Source: Sambucus nigra | Lineage: Eukaryota > Streptophyta > Magnoliopsida > Dipsacales > Adoxaceae | Direction: 5' to 3' | Length of the DNA stretch: 64,000 nucleotides | Assembly: GCA_949130495.1 (NCBI GenBank) | Contig: OX422221.1 | Location: 29,834,917-29,898,916, forward strand | Part shown: positions 46,917 to 58,079 of the stretch, one piece after another | Position numbering within the stretch: position 1 is the stretch's first letter | How the letters are laid out: each line of letters begins with the position of its first letter | Program-made: the position numbers and the translations under genes | The notes under the pieces: model-generated | What the model was told of the DNA's origin: nothing | The model's input: the letters and a program-made list of their open reading frames with translations, nothing else | Database searches by the model: none

Positions 46917-48486
46917 GAAATCACTTTTAGAGACACTAGCTATAAGACTAGTTGATTCTTCGTTGCTTGCACATGATTCTTCTCTTGCTATATCTTATAG
47001 ATAATAGTGTTTGCATTTTTTTTTATCATACACTAGTTGTGGTTTCATGATATATATTTGCTAGTGTGTTGACGTGTACTTTTTGTATTGGATTTTAGTT
47101 TGATAAAATTAAAAAAATTCAAAAAGAGTTTTGTATTTTGTTTGAACCTTATATAAATGCACACTTAGGATGACCAAGTCACAATCTCATTCCATTTATC
47201 CATGTGACGGTTTGATAGTGTTTTGAGATAATATATTGTGTCATTTATGTGCATTACAAAGTTTGGAGTCTTTAAGATGGTATAGTTTTACTACCTACAT
47301 GTTTGACTCACTTTGTCCTTTATTGCATACATGCACGAATTTTTTTGACTATTGCGCTTGTATATCGCATGTTGGTTGAGTGTTTCCATCTCAATTTTAT
47401 CTATACAATGAACCAAATGCGATAAAACTTGTCAAAAAGTAGTGCAAGAAACCGTTTGTGAGTTTGTGTGATTTTATTTTAAAAATGGGGAAGGGCTATG
47501 AAAGGTACTCCTTTATCCTTCGCGATTAATCCATCATTTAAAAGGACCTAAAAAGTGAGGAATTGAAAATTATCCGGGGTCTAATGAGGTTTAAAAGAGC
47601 CTGAAAAAAATTAAAAGGCAATAAAAAGAAATATATGCCAAAAATGGGGGAGTAAGTTTTTTTGGTTTCATCACCTCATCAGAAAAATACAAAGCATTAT
47701 CTTTTAATTACGGAGTTTGGATGGAATTTTCACCGGTTTTCACGTCCTTGAAAGTAATGAAAAAGCATTGCGTAGTTTTGGACGTTATTGGTGTGGAAAT
47801 CATTTGTACTTTGATTTGTTGATATGATTAAGACAATGTCATCTAAATTCAACAATTTACACCGAAGGACTATTTTTGATGTTCATTCATTCGGAGTACA
47901 CTTCTGCATCATGCACATATGATATGATTCAGATGATTTTTCTATCGAATTTGTTCACACCCATTCATTCCGTTTCCATGATTTGGTTGTCTTAGTATAA
48001 ATTCATGGTGTGAGATTTTTGTAACATCATTTTTGCATTTTTGTATGAAAAATATAAAAAATTCAAAAAATTGTCTGTTTTGTTTTTCGTGACACTCTGA
48101 TTTGCTTTATGTGATTTATTTGTTTCCTTCTCTATTTCGGACAAATAAAAAGGGGGAGAACGAATTATGATATTATGGGGGAGTTTAAGTATGGTGGAGA
48201 TTTTATTATGCTTACATGCTTTATGTTTATATCATTTCAAACTCGATACGTCACAAGATTTTTGCTTTGTCTCATGTGAGTAGGTACAATTGAATATTTT
48301 TGTATTGCACACCCTAATAAGAAAAGCTAGGAGTCTTTGAAGAATTGATTGTTGAAGTAAAGTTTGAAGACTTATCATTTTATTTTTCCACTTTTGAAAT
48401 TATGGGAGGGTAGATTTTTATAGGTCATTTGAGTTTGATATTTGAGATATTTTTATTTTGTACCGGCATAGACATATGGGGAGATT
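46917..48486 (+). other. Non-coding 3' region of the gag-only element
   Basis: Closely related to 10330-11876. Ends in purine tracts (GGGGGAGAACG near 48152, GGGGGAGTTT near 48177, TATGGGGAGATT at 48475-48486, the last being the PPT). No ORF. Confidence 0.7.
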
Positions 48487-49603
48487 TGTAAAGACATTAT
48501 CCGTCACAATTTAGTATGTCATATACCACTACAACTTACTACAAGTCATCGAAGGATTAAGAAGATTACATCTATTAAAAGACGAATCCAAATTTCAAGA
48601 AGACTTCAACATTCAAGACCAACAAGGATGAATTTGGTAAAATGTGTTTATGTTTCATTTACATTTCACATTAAAAGGGTTGGGATATTTTTTTTATAAA
48701 AGTTAAAATGATTTTTGTAATTTTAATAAATGATTGTTATTTTTCAAAAACATTTTATCATAAAAGTTTTGAATATATATCTCCTGATCCCGTGAACAGT
48801 TATAAGATTTAAGGATTCCAAGTCATTTAAAAATTTAAAAGTCTTTTTTTAAGGGATCAATGATTGTCGTTCAAACGACGTCAAATCTCGTTCGAAAGAG
48901 ATGGAGTGTTGCTCGAACGACGTCGCTTGTCATTTGAACGAGAGGTGTTTTTACCTGACATGCCATCGCCTTGAATTTGAGTAGTTAAAGGGTGTCAGGC
49001 TGCTGCTTTTTGGGAGGACACAATACTAGTTTTAATAGAATACATTTTGAGTGTTTTTGTTTATTCACCGACACATTTTTGAGGGTTTAAATCTTTGTTT
49101 TACAATTCACCAATCCCTGACTTTTTGTGTGAGTAGTTTTGTGGAACCAGAAGCATAGTTTTGCTAGAAGTTTTGTTGCTGAATCATAGGTGCCTTGGAA
49201 AGGTACTGGGATGACCATAGGTGCCACTTGCGTGAGGTACTGGGTTGATCGACTGCATGTCATAGGGAGTGCTGCGATTTTCCTGGGCTGACGACTACGA
49301 ACCGACACCTACGGGTATTTTGTAAGTCAATCGCATTTTCACTGTAATTCGATTGTAAACCATTCCTTTACAAATTATAGTGGAAATAAAAGGTTTTTTC
49401 CCTATGGGGAGTTTTTCTTAAAATCTGTCTTTGTCAGCTTATTCATTGTATGATTTAATTTGAGTTCTGAATTGACACGTAGATGCATGTTTAGGGGCTG
49501 GTTTAATTGGTATTTTGTTTTAGCAAATTTAGTTATCCAATTAAATAAGTTTAAGTTGGAAATTGCGAATCTATTTGAATCAATATTACACACCGCATTT
49601 ACA
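48487..49603 (+). repeat. 3' LTR of the gag-only element (1.12 kb)
   Basis: TGTAAAGACATTATCCGTCAC to CACCGCATTTACA, followed by the ATTTA target duplication. Pairs with 41802-46022. Confidence 0.9.
48866..48989 (+). promoter_or_regulatory. U3 palindrome array, 3' LTR copy
   Basis: 14-bp units start at 48866, 48887, 48908 and 48929, exactly 21 bp apart, for example GTCGTTCAAACGAC and CTCGTTCGAAAGAG. The spacers between them (7 bp each) are unrelated. The TATA position reads TAGTTAAA (48982), one base off that of the 5' LTR. Confidence 0.85.
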
Positions 49604-50510
49604 ATTTATATTTATTTGCACTTTGGCATATTTGGGATGAAGTTTTTATAAAAAAATCGAGGCTGGATTTTTATGTTTTAAAAAAAAATATTTTTTTGGC
49701 CTCGTTCAAAAAAGTTTAGAACTCATTCGAATGAAATTTCCATTTCATTAGAAGGTCGTTAGATATATACTTCAAACTAACATCTAATGAGGTTGGTCTG
49801 CTTTACACTAGATTCTCGTTAAAAGCTCGTTAGATGTAGACATCGAATGCAATGTCTTTATCATTTGAATGACCTACTGATCTCGTTCAAACGAACTGAC
49901 ATTCTCATTCAAATGAACCTTATTTTGTTAGAATGGGCTACCACCTCAAAATTCGTGTTAGACTTATAAATACTTATTTTGACTCCACTTTTCATGAGAC
50001 TTTTAAAAAAATGTTTCGTGCATACTTGTTATAAAAGTTCTCACACTTTGTGTTTACAATACTCCTTTTGATGGAAAAATATCATCTCCAAATACAATTG
50101 TGAGTCCTTTTAAAACCTTAGAAGTTTTATATCTGATATACACTTGTGGAGAGGAACCTTTACTGCTGAAGTTGTGACTCGAGGGATCACTGCTATAGGA
50201 AGAAAAATGGCTGATCGACGGATACCGAGGGTGGACCACTGCCAATGACTATAGACTGAGCTGTATTCTTTAGAAGTTTTATAAGTCGACAGTCTTGTAA
50301 AATATACTTAAGTGCTAAAAAATAGGTTTTGTCCTGAAAATAGATTTTTCCTCATTTTTTGTGATTGCATGCATAGTTAATTTTATGTGATTGGAACTTT
50401 ATCCGTATGCACAGTATACTTAATGTAAGATTAAATTTTGGTAAATATTTAATTTTATATTTGGGGAGCTCAATTACATAAGTTAATCCATTAGCTCGTG
50501 CGCACTCTCA
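49604..50510 (+). repeat. Remainder of the interrupted SIRE-like LTR
   Basis: Resumes after the ATTTA duplication; CATATTTGGGATG, TCGAGGCTGG and CCTCGTTCAAAA align with 52874-52965. Ends CGCACTCTCA at 50510, aligning with CGCATTCTCA at 53773. No PBS follows; coiled-coil Gag sequence starts at once, so the joint is a deletion. Confidence 0.75.
49860..49972 (+). promoter_or_regulatory. U3 palindrome array and TATA box
   Basis: Units start at about 49860, 49882, 49904 and 49925 (22, 22, 21 bp), with TCGTTCAAACGA and TCATTCAAATGA variants. An upstream pair lies at 49701 and 49722, the latter containing the perfect palindrome TCATTCGAATGA. TATAAATA is at 49965-49972. Confidence 0.8.
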
Positions 50511-50513
50511 CTT

Positions 50514-51096
50514 ATGGAAGATCTTTTATCTTTATTGGAAACTCATGAGAAACATGAAGCCCGTGTATCCCAACTCGAGATTTATCTCGAACGTGCCCGA
50601 GAGGTCAAGGTCACTTTAGCGTACACATCTAAAGAGATTGGAAAGATTTTACTCAACTTTGGGTTAGAAAATATTGATAGGCAAGGAATATGTTATGACG
50701 GTTCATCCACTTCTAAAGCCGCATCCAAACCGGTTCTTGAGTTTCTGATGGATCTTATGGCCATCAACCTAAACCACCTTGGAGATATCTTCCTAAACAT
50801 TTTGAGAAAGGCTGACCCAAGCCTATTTAGGTTTGTGCCCATTGAAAACACACCTTAAAAAGTTCTATATTAAGCCAGGGGGAGTTTTTCACATGCATGT
50901 TCCCTGGTATGCTCCCACACGAGTTCCCGCAAGCTCTCCCACATATGTTACTCTGAATGCTCCCGCACATGACTTTAGAGATTTTGAGAGTTTTCGAAAG
51001 CAAGTAGAGTTTTTAGTCAAAACTTAAAAATGTTTGATGGATAAATTTCATATTATGTCTTCTCCTTTGGAAAACTCCCCTGGGCCTAATGATTGA
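50514..51096 (+). pseudogene. gag: SIRE-like Gag C-terminal part (coiled coil and tail)
   Basis: The 50514-50858 frame has RVSQLEIYLERAREVK, matching RVSQLESDLERVREVK at about 9850-9895. A frameshift leads to a Pro/Ala-rich stretch and SFRKQVEFLVKT (to 51027). Another shift leads to the tail ending PND and TGA (51094-51096), the same end as at 10329. It covers only the C-terminal half; the UBN2 domain and first knuckle are lost at the LTR joint. Confidence 0.65.
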
Positions 51097-52703
51097 GGTT
51101 GAGACTTATTTCTAGAATAAGGTGATTTTCATGCTTGTATCTTACATCCCTATTGCTAGATTGTATTATCATTGTGATATTATTGTATTTATATTTTTCA
51201 TTTTGGTATTTTTGAAATATCTAAAAAGAGTTTTGTTTTTCTAGAATTTTTTTGAAAAATATAAAAATATATTCAGTTCTTAAGAAAAAAAGGTGAAAAG
51301 GCAAACAAAATTTACTTTTGATATTTTTTTAAAAAAACCAATAGAGTTTTGTATTTTTTTGTCACCATATATGGACGAACATTTAAGATGTCTGGATGAC
51401 GCATTCATTATATTTTTCACGCGACTTTTTCGTAGTGTTTTGAGACACAAAGTCCTTTCTATAGTATGGTTAATGATGTCTGGAGTCATTACGTTGATAT
51501 TGGATGATTACTTTCGAGTTGTTGACTCTTTATCACTTGTAATGCAAACGTGCATGAACTTCTTTGAACATTTCACTTACTTGTAACTTGTTGAATACGA
51601 TGTTCTCATCTCAGTTTTTCTTTATAATGAACCAAATGTAAAAAGGGATAAAGTTTTACATGTAAGAACCATTTCCCGAATTTAAGCTATTTTTTTAAAA
51701 ACATTTGTTATATGTTAAGCAATGGAAATGGGCTACAAAAGATCAAAGGTAATTGCATTAAAAGCCACCATTTGCAGAAAAGAGCCTAAAAGAATTGGAG
51801 GCACATAAAAATATAAGTGGGAGGCCAATTTTTGATACATTGATGCTTCTTTACATATGATAATTAATTTCTTGAAAAATCATTTAGATTTTTTTTTATA
51901 TAAATTAGAATTTGAAGGAGTTAAAGTCGAAGATCATTGTATTTGCACAACTAAAATGTGTCAAAAAATATTACATAGTTTGGCATCATTGGTGTGAGAA
52001 TCATTTACATTCATAACACGTTGACTAAGTTGGGTCAGTTTCACTTGAGTTCATAAATTTTATACCTAAGGTAGACTTTGAGATCTTATGTTAAAAATGT
52101 CTCAAAAGTTTGTGCACACATGTTATGATTATCTATTTTGATTTACCTATAAAAATTGTTCACATCCCAACACTCCGCATTCAAGGTATAGATATTTTAG
52201 TGTTACTCCATGATGTGTTGTACTTTATACCTTTTATACGTTTATTTGAAAAATTGAAAAATTTCAAAAAATAGTTGGTTGCCTTTGAGATTATCATCAC
52301 CTATGCTTAATTTATTATTATTATTATGAATGATATCTTTCTTATTCGTGTGATGATTTATTTTTTATGTTTAATTTCTTCTCCTTTGTCTATTACGGTA
52401 AAAAAAGGTGAGAACAAATTAAGGGGGAGTTTTTATTTTGCTATTTAAAACTCTAAGAGCCACGTTATCTCTTTGTTTCATGTGTGTAGGTTTCTTTCGC
52501 ATTGATGATGCATTCATGAACTACACCGGATGAAGAAAAAGTTTCCCAAGAGAATAGCAAGTAGAGATTGAAGACGAAGTTTCATCCATGTCATTCCATT
52601 TTTAGGATTTAGGAGGGCATTAGGAATTATTTTCATAGAGAGGTTTTTATTGTAATTTGGGTTTCGATTTTGTTTTTTATCGGAATATCCATATGGGGAG
52701 ATT
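51097..52703 (+). other. Non-coding 3' region of the SIRE-like element
   Basis: Related to 40156-41764. Ends in ATATGGGGAGATT, the purine tract before the LTR. No credible ORF. Confidence 0.65.
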
Positions 52704-53773
52704 TATAAGAGCAAATATTTATAACTGCTCGAAGCTTAAGCTTTATTTTTATTTTGGCGTATCCCGTTACAAGCCGACTCATCGAACCGAACTCCAACAT
52801 CTCTAAAATCGAAGACACCTCAACATCTCATAAAGGTTTAAGACTTTTGGGTGTTCATAATTAGTCATAATCATATTTGGGAGGTGTTTTTTTATAAAAA
52901 ACTGAGGCTGCTTTTTTAAAAATATTTAAAAATTAAATTTTTTTAAGCCTCGTTCAAAAGAGATAAGAGTCTCATTCGAACAAAAAATAATTTTCGTTAG
53001 ATCTCCTTTCGAACGACGATCTAACGAAGTAAGGACTTCTTAGAAAAACTTTCTCTTTAGATGTAGACTTTGAACGAACTACCTTTTTTGTTTGAATGAA
53101 ATGCTTCCTCGTTTAAACAAAATCGTATTCTCATTTGAACGACTTTGATTTTTATTTGAACGAGCAGCCGCCTAAAAATATGGGGTTGACCTATAAATAC
53201 TTGTTTGAATATATTTTTCATGGGACTTTTTAAAGAACAAAAACTACATATATTTTGTCTAAGGTTTCCATCTTTTGTGTTATAAAAAAACTTTTGATCC
53301 AAAATCTTTATATCCCCCATATGATGTTTGAAACTATACAAGTTTCAATACCTTTTCATACACCTTGTGGAGATGATTCTCTACAACTGACTAGTGAACC
53401 GAGGGTTCACTGCTGAAGAAGTAAGAAGGTTGATTGATAGGTACCGAGGGTAAATCGGTACCTGTGGATGGATCTGGATTGAGTTGTATTATGCTGGAAG
53501 TTTTGAATACTCTGAGCGTCTAACTTAAAGTTTTTAAGTGTTTTGTAAGTCGATTATGTGTGAAAACTTATGATAATGCTGAAAAAAGTTTTGTCATTTT
53601 TAGGTAATTTTCATCGCCTTCATGTGTTGATTCCATGCGTAGTTTAATTATTTTGATTGGAACACTTACTGTATGCACACTTAATTTAATCGAAGATAAA
53701 ATACGATAGAAATTAGATTTGTGTGTTGGGATTTATTTATATTAGTCAATTCATTAGTTCGTACGCATTCTCA
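52704..53773 (+). repeat. 3' LTR of the SIRE-like element (1.07 kb)
   Basis: TATAAGAGC (a decayed TG start) to CATTCTCA. Pairs with 41765-41801 plus 49604-50510. Confidence 0.75.
53065..53199 (+). promoter_or_regulatory. U3 palindrome array and TATA box
   Basis: Five units start at about 53065, 53087, 53108, 53130 and 53151 (22, 21, 22, 21 bp), with cores TTTGAA or TTTAAA where CpG has decayed. TATAAATA at 53192 lies 27 bp after the last unit. An upstream group starts at 52951, 52973 and 52995. Confidence 0.8.
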
Positions 53774-53799
53774 TCTGCGAACACTTTAGAAGAAGATAA

Positions 53800-54339
53800 T
53801 ATCTAGCATGGAGTACTCCACAAGAATATGGTGGCCTAAAGAGACTTTAAACATGACAATATTCTTTTGGATTCCAAATGATGCAATGTTGAGATTGCTG
53901 ATTTTGGTTTGAGCAATATCATGCGTGATGGTTATTTCTTGAAGAGGTGTTATGGAACCCAAATTATGTCGCTCTAGAGGTATGGACATTGTGGTTAATA
54001 ATTTTAGAAAGATCTATACTTTAATTTAGTGGAAAGTGCATATTATGATGCCCCATGAAGAGTGGAATTTTTTTAAAACCTCCCTTAAATATTTTTGATG
54101 CAAAAATCTCTCTGATCTATGCATCTCCGGTTGATTTATTAATTGAATTCTTCATATATCACCCACGGTTAATAATGTTCCAAAGTTATTTTTTCATCAA
54201 TTTTAAGTTATATCTAGAGAAAATATATGCAGTGCCCGAGGTAGATATATGAAGCCATGGCATCATATTATCTGCTCTTCTCTGTGGTACCCTTCCTTTT
54301 GGCTATGAAAACATTCCAAATCTTCTTAAGAAAACAAAG
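53800..54339 (+). pseudogene. SnRK1 alpha (KIN10/SNF1-type) kinase gene fragment with one intron
   Basis: Reads NILLDSK, VEIADFGLSNIMRDGYFLK (about 53890-53947), then after a one-base shift a decayed NYxAxEV, a probable intron (53980 GTATGG to 54232 ATGCAG), then PEVDI, a stop for the usual Trp, and GIILSALLCGTLPFGYENIP plus NLLKKTK, ending at a donor (AAG then GTACAC, 54340). This matches the activation loop to helix F/G part of plant SnRK1 alpha (ADFGLSNIMRDGHFLK; CGVILYALLCGTLPF). SnRK1 is the plant energy-sensing kinase. Retained intron sequence means it came from genomic DNA, not mRNA. It has at least two stops or shifts and lacks both ends. Confidence 0.85.
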
Positions 54340-54806
54340 GTACACCTTGTTGATTATTTTTCATTCAAAAACATGGTGATGTTGTCTTCTTATCTTCTAC
54401 TTCAAGTTTAATTCTGCAGATACCGTAATCATTTGAGCCTTTCAGTATTTAATAACCTGAGAATGTTTTGCTAATTGTTTATCCATTTATAGTATAACAA
54501 TAATTTTTTTATCAAACTATCTTTTTGGCATAGTAATTGATAATTTCTAAACCAAAATTGGTAGAAAATAATCTCGAACCATGGAAGTACAATAACAATA
54601 GTTGAATTAAGCAACCCACTATCATTCAAAAGCCAAACTAAACTTCTCATCGTAGTGCATCCATTGTAACTCTCATCGTGAGTGTTACTAAATTTCCAAT
54701 AAATAAACATATTGAACTTACATTGACCTAATATAATCAATTATTTAAAAGAATGAAATATTACTTGTAATACAAAGTAAACTTAGAGTTTATGTAATGG
54801 GATTTA
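54340..54806. other. Intergenic flank
   Basis: Follows the pseudogene's donor site; may be former intron. No other feature. Bases 54802-54806 (ATTTA) are the left flank, and so a candidate target duplication, of the next element. Confidence 0.5.
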
Positions 54807-55238
54807 TGTGACAACCCGCCTAATAAGATACCGGGCGATCACTCGTATATCAAATTTTAACAGGAGTCTCATATGGATCATTCTTAGCATCACTGTCGAA
54901 AATCCATTTAATTACTAATAACCTATTACGCCGGTGTCAAAATTTTACTTAACTACTCTTTTTAAACAATTACAAATAAAACATCCACACAGTTGCGAAA
55001 ATGAAACTGAAATGAAGTAAAATAACCGAACACACGGCCAAAATATACAACCATATTGAATGTTGTATTAAAAGAAGAAATAAATTCAATTGGTTCATTG
55101 GCCCGAATGTTTATACAGTACCTCCTATATAGAGTACAATAATGGATGCGTCTATCAAGAACCCGCAAGCATCCCTAGCTGCTGCAGCAAATGTCTGACT
55201 TGAAAGAAGTGTCATCCAGGCGTCCCTGTGTTTGGACA

Positions 55239-55240
<2 letters not shown>

Positions 55241-55320
<80 letters not shown>
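55241..55320. repeat. (TA)40 microsatellite in the 3' LTR
   Basis: An 80-bp pure TA run. The 5' LTR has only about 16 bp at the same site (61453-61468). Confidence 0.95.
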
Positions 55321-55321
<1 letters not shown>

Positions 55322-56200
55322 CAAGAAAGGAAAGGTAGATAAACGGGTCAGAGCCCGAGTTTGAGAATATTTAGCAAGTGCATAAATGCTTTATTTTTAG
55401 AAAAATAGATTTGATCTCATATTTAAATTGGTATCGCACTCCCAAGAGATACCTCTCGCCTCTCCTCTAATAGTGCACACCTAACACACTTAACTTTCTA
55501 GTTAAGCTACCTTGCCTAACTAATCTAATTAAACCATCTACAAGAAACCTCTACAACCCGAGCATTAAGGACTAAACTTCTCTCCATTCTCAACACTGCG
55601 CTAAGTTCGTGCGTGGGGTGTCTCACAAAGCAAAATCCAAACAAGGAACCCCCTCCCATACACTACTACTTGGTAGGGTCAATGGTAGAGATCCATTAGG
55701 CCCGTAGCACGAAACTAAAGTATAAATACACACTTATATATTTATATACATATCACATTCATTCTTATATATACCTTACAATATACATCCAGATAATATA
55801 TCCCGGACTGAGGATTCATATACAAAGAATTTATCAATACTTTTCATTTTTATCTCAAAACTTTCCATTTCCTTTCTTATATCTAGGAAATGTATTTAAA
55901 AGCCAACTCATTAGCATGAATTGCTTTAACATATCATATACTTTTAAAAAGCGAGTTTTATTAACATAAAAATACTTTTCCATTTTAAAACATCCCATTT
56001 CCTTTCTTATATCCAAGAAATGTATTTAAAAGCCATTTTTATTATCATAAAAATTCTTTTACAATAACATATGCTTCCACTTCCCTTCTTCCATCCAGGA
56101 AGTGTTACTGAAGCCAAAATATTTATCCCATTTCACTTCTTCCATCCAGGAAATGTATTTAAAGCCAATTTATTATCATAAATTTCTTGAACATATAACG

Positions 56201-56487
56201 CGTTCTAAGACTGCCCGTCCGGGTTTCCCCACTGTGCGTGCCCCTAAATGGCTATCATCTTCTAGGGCCTATCATCAAGACAACCTGGGATCCTACAACA
56301 CAAGACGTCGGGAAGCGGCCATATGCCTGCGGGATAGTCAAGACCACACCCGGAATCTCCTAACCAGCGCATAAACAATAATTGCTCATATGGCCTATAG
56401 GACTCTATCCACCCTTCATTCATTAGCCAGGGGGCTTCACCATACGTACACAACTTCCCTTATGATAGCGATTTAGAGAGGTGTGTA
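56201..56487 (-). repeat. Conserved LTR block (3' LTR copy)
   Basis: 287 bp matching 5321-5605 and 62344-62630; see the entry at 5321. Confidence 0.8.
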
Positions 56488-56590
56488 TCCATATATTATT
56501 AATTATGAAAATCATTTATCTTTCCATTTTGAAAACATTTATATTTACATTTTTAAAAGTTGTTTACATCATATCATATATATACTTTAA

Positions 56591-56591
<1 letters not shown>

Positions 56592-56643
<52 letters not shown>

Positions 56644-56653
56644 CACACACACT

Positions 56654-56722
<69 letters not shown>
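56592..56722. repeat. (AC)n(AT)n compound microsatellite
   Basis: About 80 bp of AC repeats followed by about 50 bp of AT. The 5' LTR has a short AT run (62743-62762) and no AC tract. Apparent ORFs across it (TH and IY repeats) are artefacts. Confidence 0.95.
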
Positions 56723-56725
<3 letters not shown>

Positions 56726-57097
56726 TCCTCGCATATATACATATGGCCATAATTGCCAATTACATCTAGCGATGACCCTTAATCCCAAAGATTCTCTCAA
56801 AGTATCATAATCATGCATTCATATACGCATGATACTTAACCCAAAGTATTTCTCCATATACATTCAATTACATAAATACCTAGGCTTGATGGTATCCGAA
56901 CTCCCTCTCAAATTTTGTTCGTCCCGAACGTTAACTGTGTTCGTTCCCCGGATTATGCCCTACACCAATCCAAGGCCTTCTCTTTCATCTAAAGGTTTAG
57001 TCCCGATATCATAACTAGGAACCCCCATATAAAATCCCAAATTTTAATTTAACTCCCCATACTCTTAAGGGGAGAAAACCGATAAATCTGACCAAAG

Positions 57098-57592
57098 CGA
57101 ATCAATTCGCCCCAATTGAGAATCGATTCGGGTAGGCGAATCGATTCGGCCCCCAATCCAAATCGATTCAAAAAGTGTTCTGCAAATAGGTCCTTAATGG
57201 AGAATCGATTCATTCTAAATTCGAATCGATTCATTCTAAATTCGAATCGATTCGGCCTGTTTAAGGGGCACTGTTTGGGCAATTTTTCAATTTCCAAAAT
57301 ACCCAAAATTCAATCCAATCCCATTTAAATCATAACTTGGATTTATTCATACAAACCCAAAGTTTTTATACCTCCTCAAATTCTTTAGAGGTCCTAACAC
57401 TCCATTTGAGAACCCCTAATATTCATCTCCAAAGTTCTATCCTTAATTTCTAACTAACGATTTCGATCTCGGACAGCTTTTCATAGAAAAATCACTACGC
57501 GATCGGCACCCCATGTCCGCGTCGAAGAGATCTACAAATTTCATTTTTTGACCAAGAGCCAAATCGATTCGCATCAAGGCTGAATCGATTCA
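57098..57592. promoter_or_regulatory. Phased ClaI-core palindrome array (3' LTR)
   Basis: Units start at 57098, 57119, 57137, 57159, 57201, 57222 and 57243 (steps 21, 18, 22, 42, 21, 21), with a second pair at 57560 and 57581 (21). CGAATCGATTCG is perfect at 57137 and 57243; others differ by one or two bases, often as CpG loss (TGAATCGATTCA at 57581 is itself a perfect palindrome). Confidence 0.88.
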
Positions 57593-57984
57593 GAAAGACG
57601 CAGGTTACTATTCATCATCTTCTCCGAGACGGTTTCGTCCATTAAAGCTTCTCCCAAGCTTTTATCGCCTCACCCAACGTCCTACGACCTTAACCAACTA
57701 CAAATACACATATAATATGGGTTCTAAACGTCCTAAAACCTGAAATCACCAATTAATTTAGGTTAAAACCTAAGTTCCTCAAATTGAAACATTATTGGGG
57801 TTTAATTGTTTTAACTCCCCAAAACCCTTTTTATCCACGAAAACCCAACCCCAAATCTTTAGGGTTTGTTATACCAACAATGATATGAGATATTTTTGCT
57901 CAAATATAAATAAAGCAAGTAAACACTTGCCTCGTGGATATAATCCGACGACCTCAAGTTGAATCCGGCGGAGTTTGGCTCGAG

Positions 57985-58079
57985 ATCTCCATTTCTATGC
58001 TCTTTTCTCTCCTCCTCTCTCTCTTCTCTCTTTCCTTTCTTCTCTTTCTGTTTTCTTTCCCTCTCTACCTCTTTATATA
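57985..58079 (-). promoter_or_regulatory. Probable LTR core promoter: TATA box and GA-rich initiator region
   Basis: On the minus strand TATATAAA (58079-58072) is followed by about 80 bp of almost pure purine (GAGGTAGAGAGGGAAAG..), a usual plant core-promoter arrangement. Transcription would start near 58045. The palindrome arrays then lie about 450-950 bp downstream, inside the transcript. The LTR at 4418-7127 has a similar purine tract (minus strand, 6655-6600) but no clear TATA. Confidence 0.6.

Larger units (their letters stand above)
41802..49603 (+). mobile_element. Gag-only (TR-GAG-like) SIRE-type element, both LTRs and TSD present
   Basis: 5' LTR 41802-46022 (1.11 kb without the nested insertion), decayed PBS, one coiled-coil/zinc-knuckle ORF, 1.6 kb of non-coding DNA, purine tract, 3' LTR 48487-49603. 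It is flanked by ATTTA on both sides (41797-41801, 49604-49608). It inserted into an LTR of its own family. It has no protease, integrase, RT or RNase H and so depends on a partner for movement. Confidence 0.88.

Noticed and set aside
51293..51586. 97-codon ORF in the copia 3' region (also 41330-41569)
   Set aside because: Hydrophobic chance frames; the matching regions of the related copies have no such frame, so an env-like gene is not supported.
56560..56769. ORFs rich in TH and IY across 56481-56810
   Set aside because: Produced by AC and AT microsatellites.
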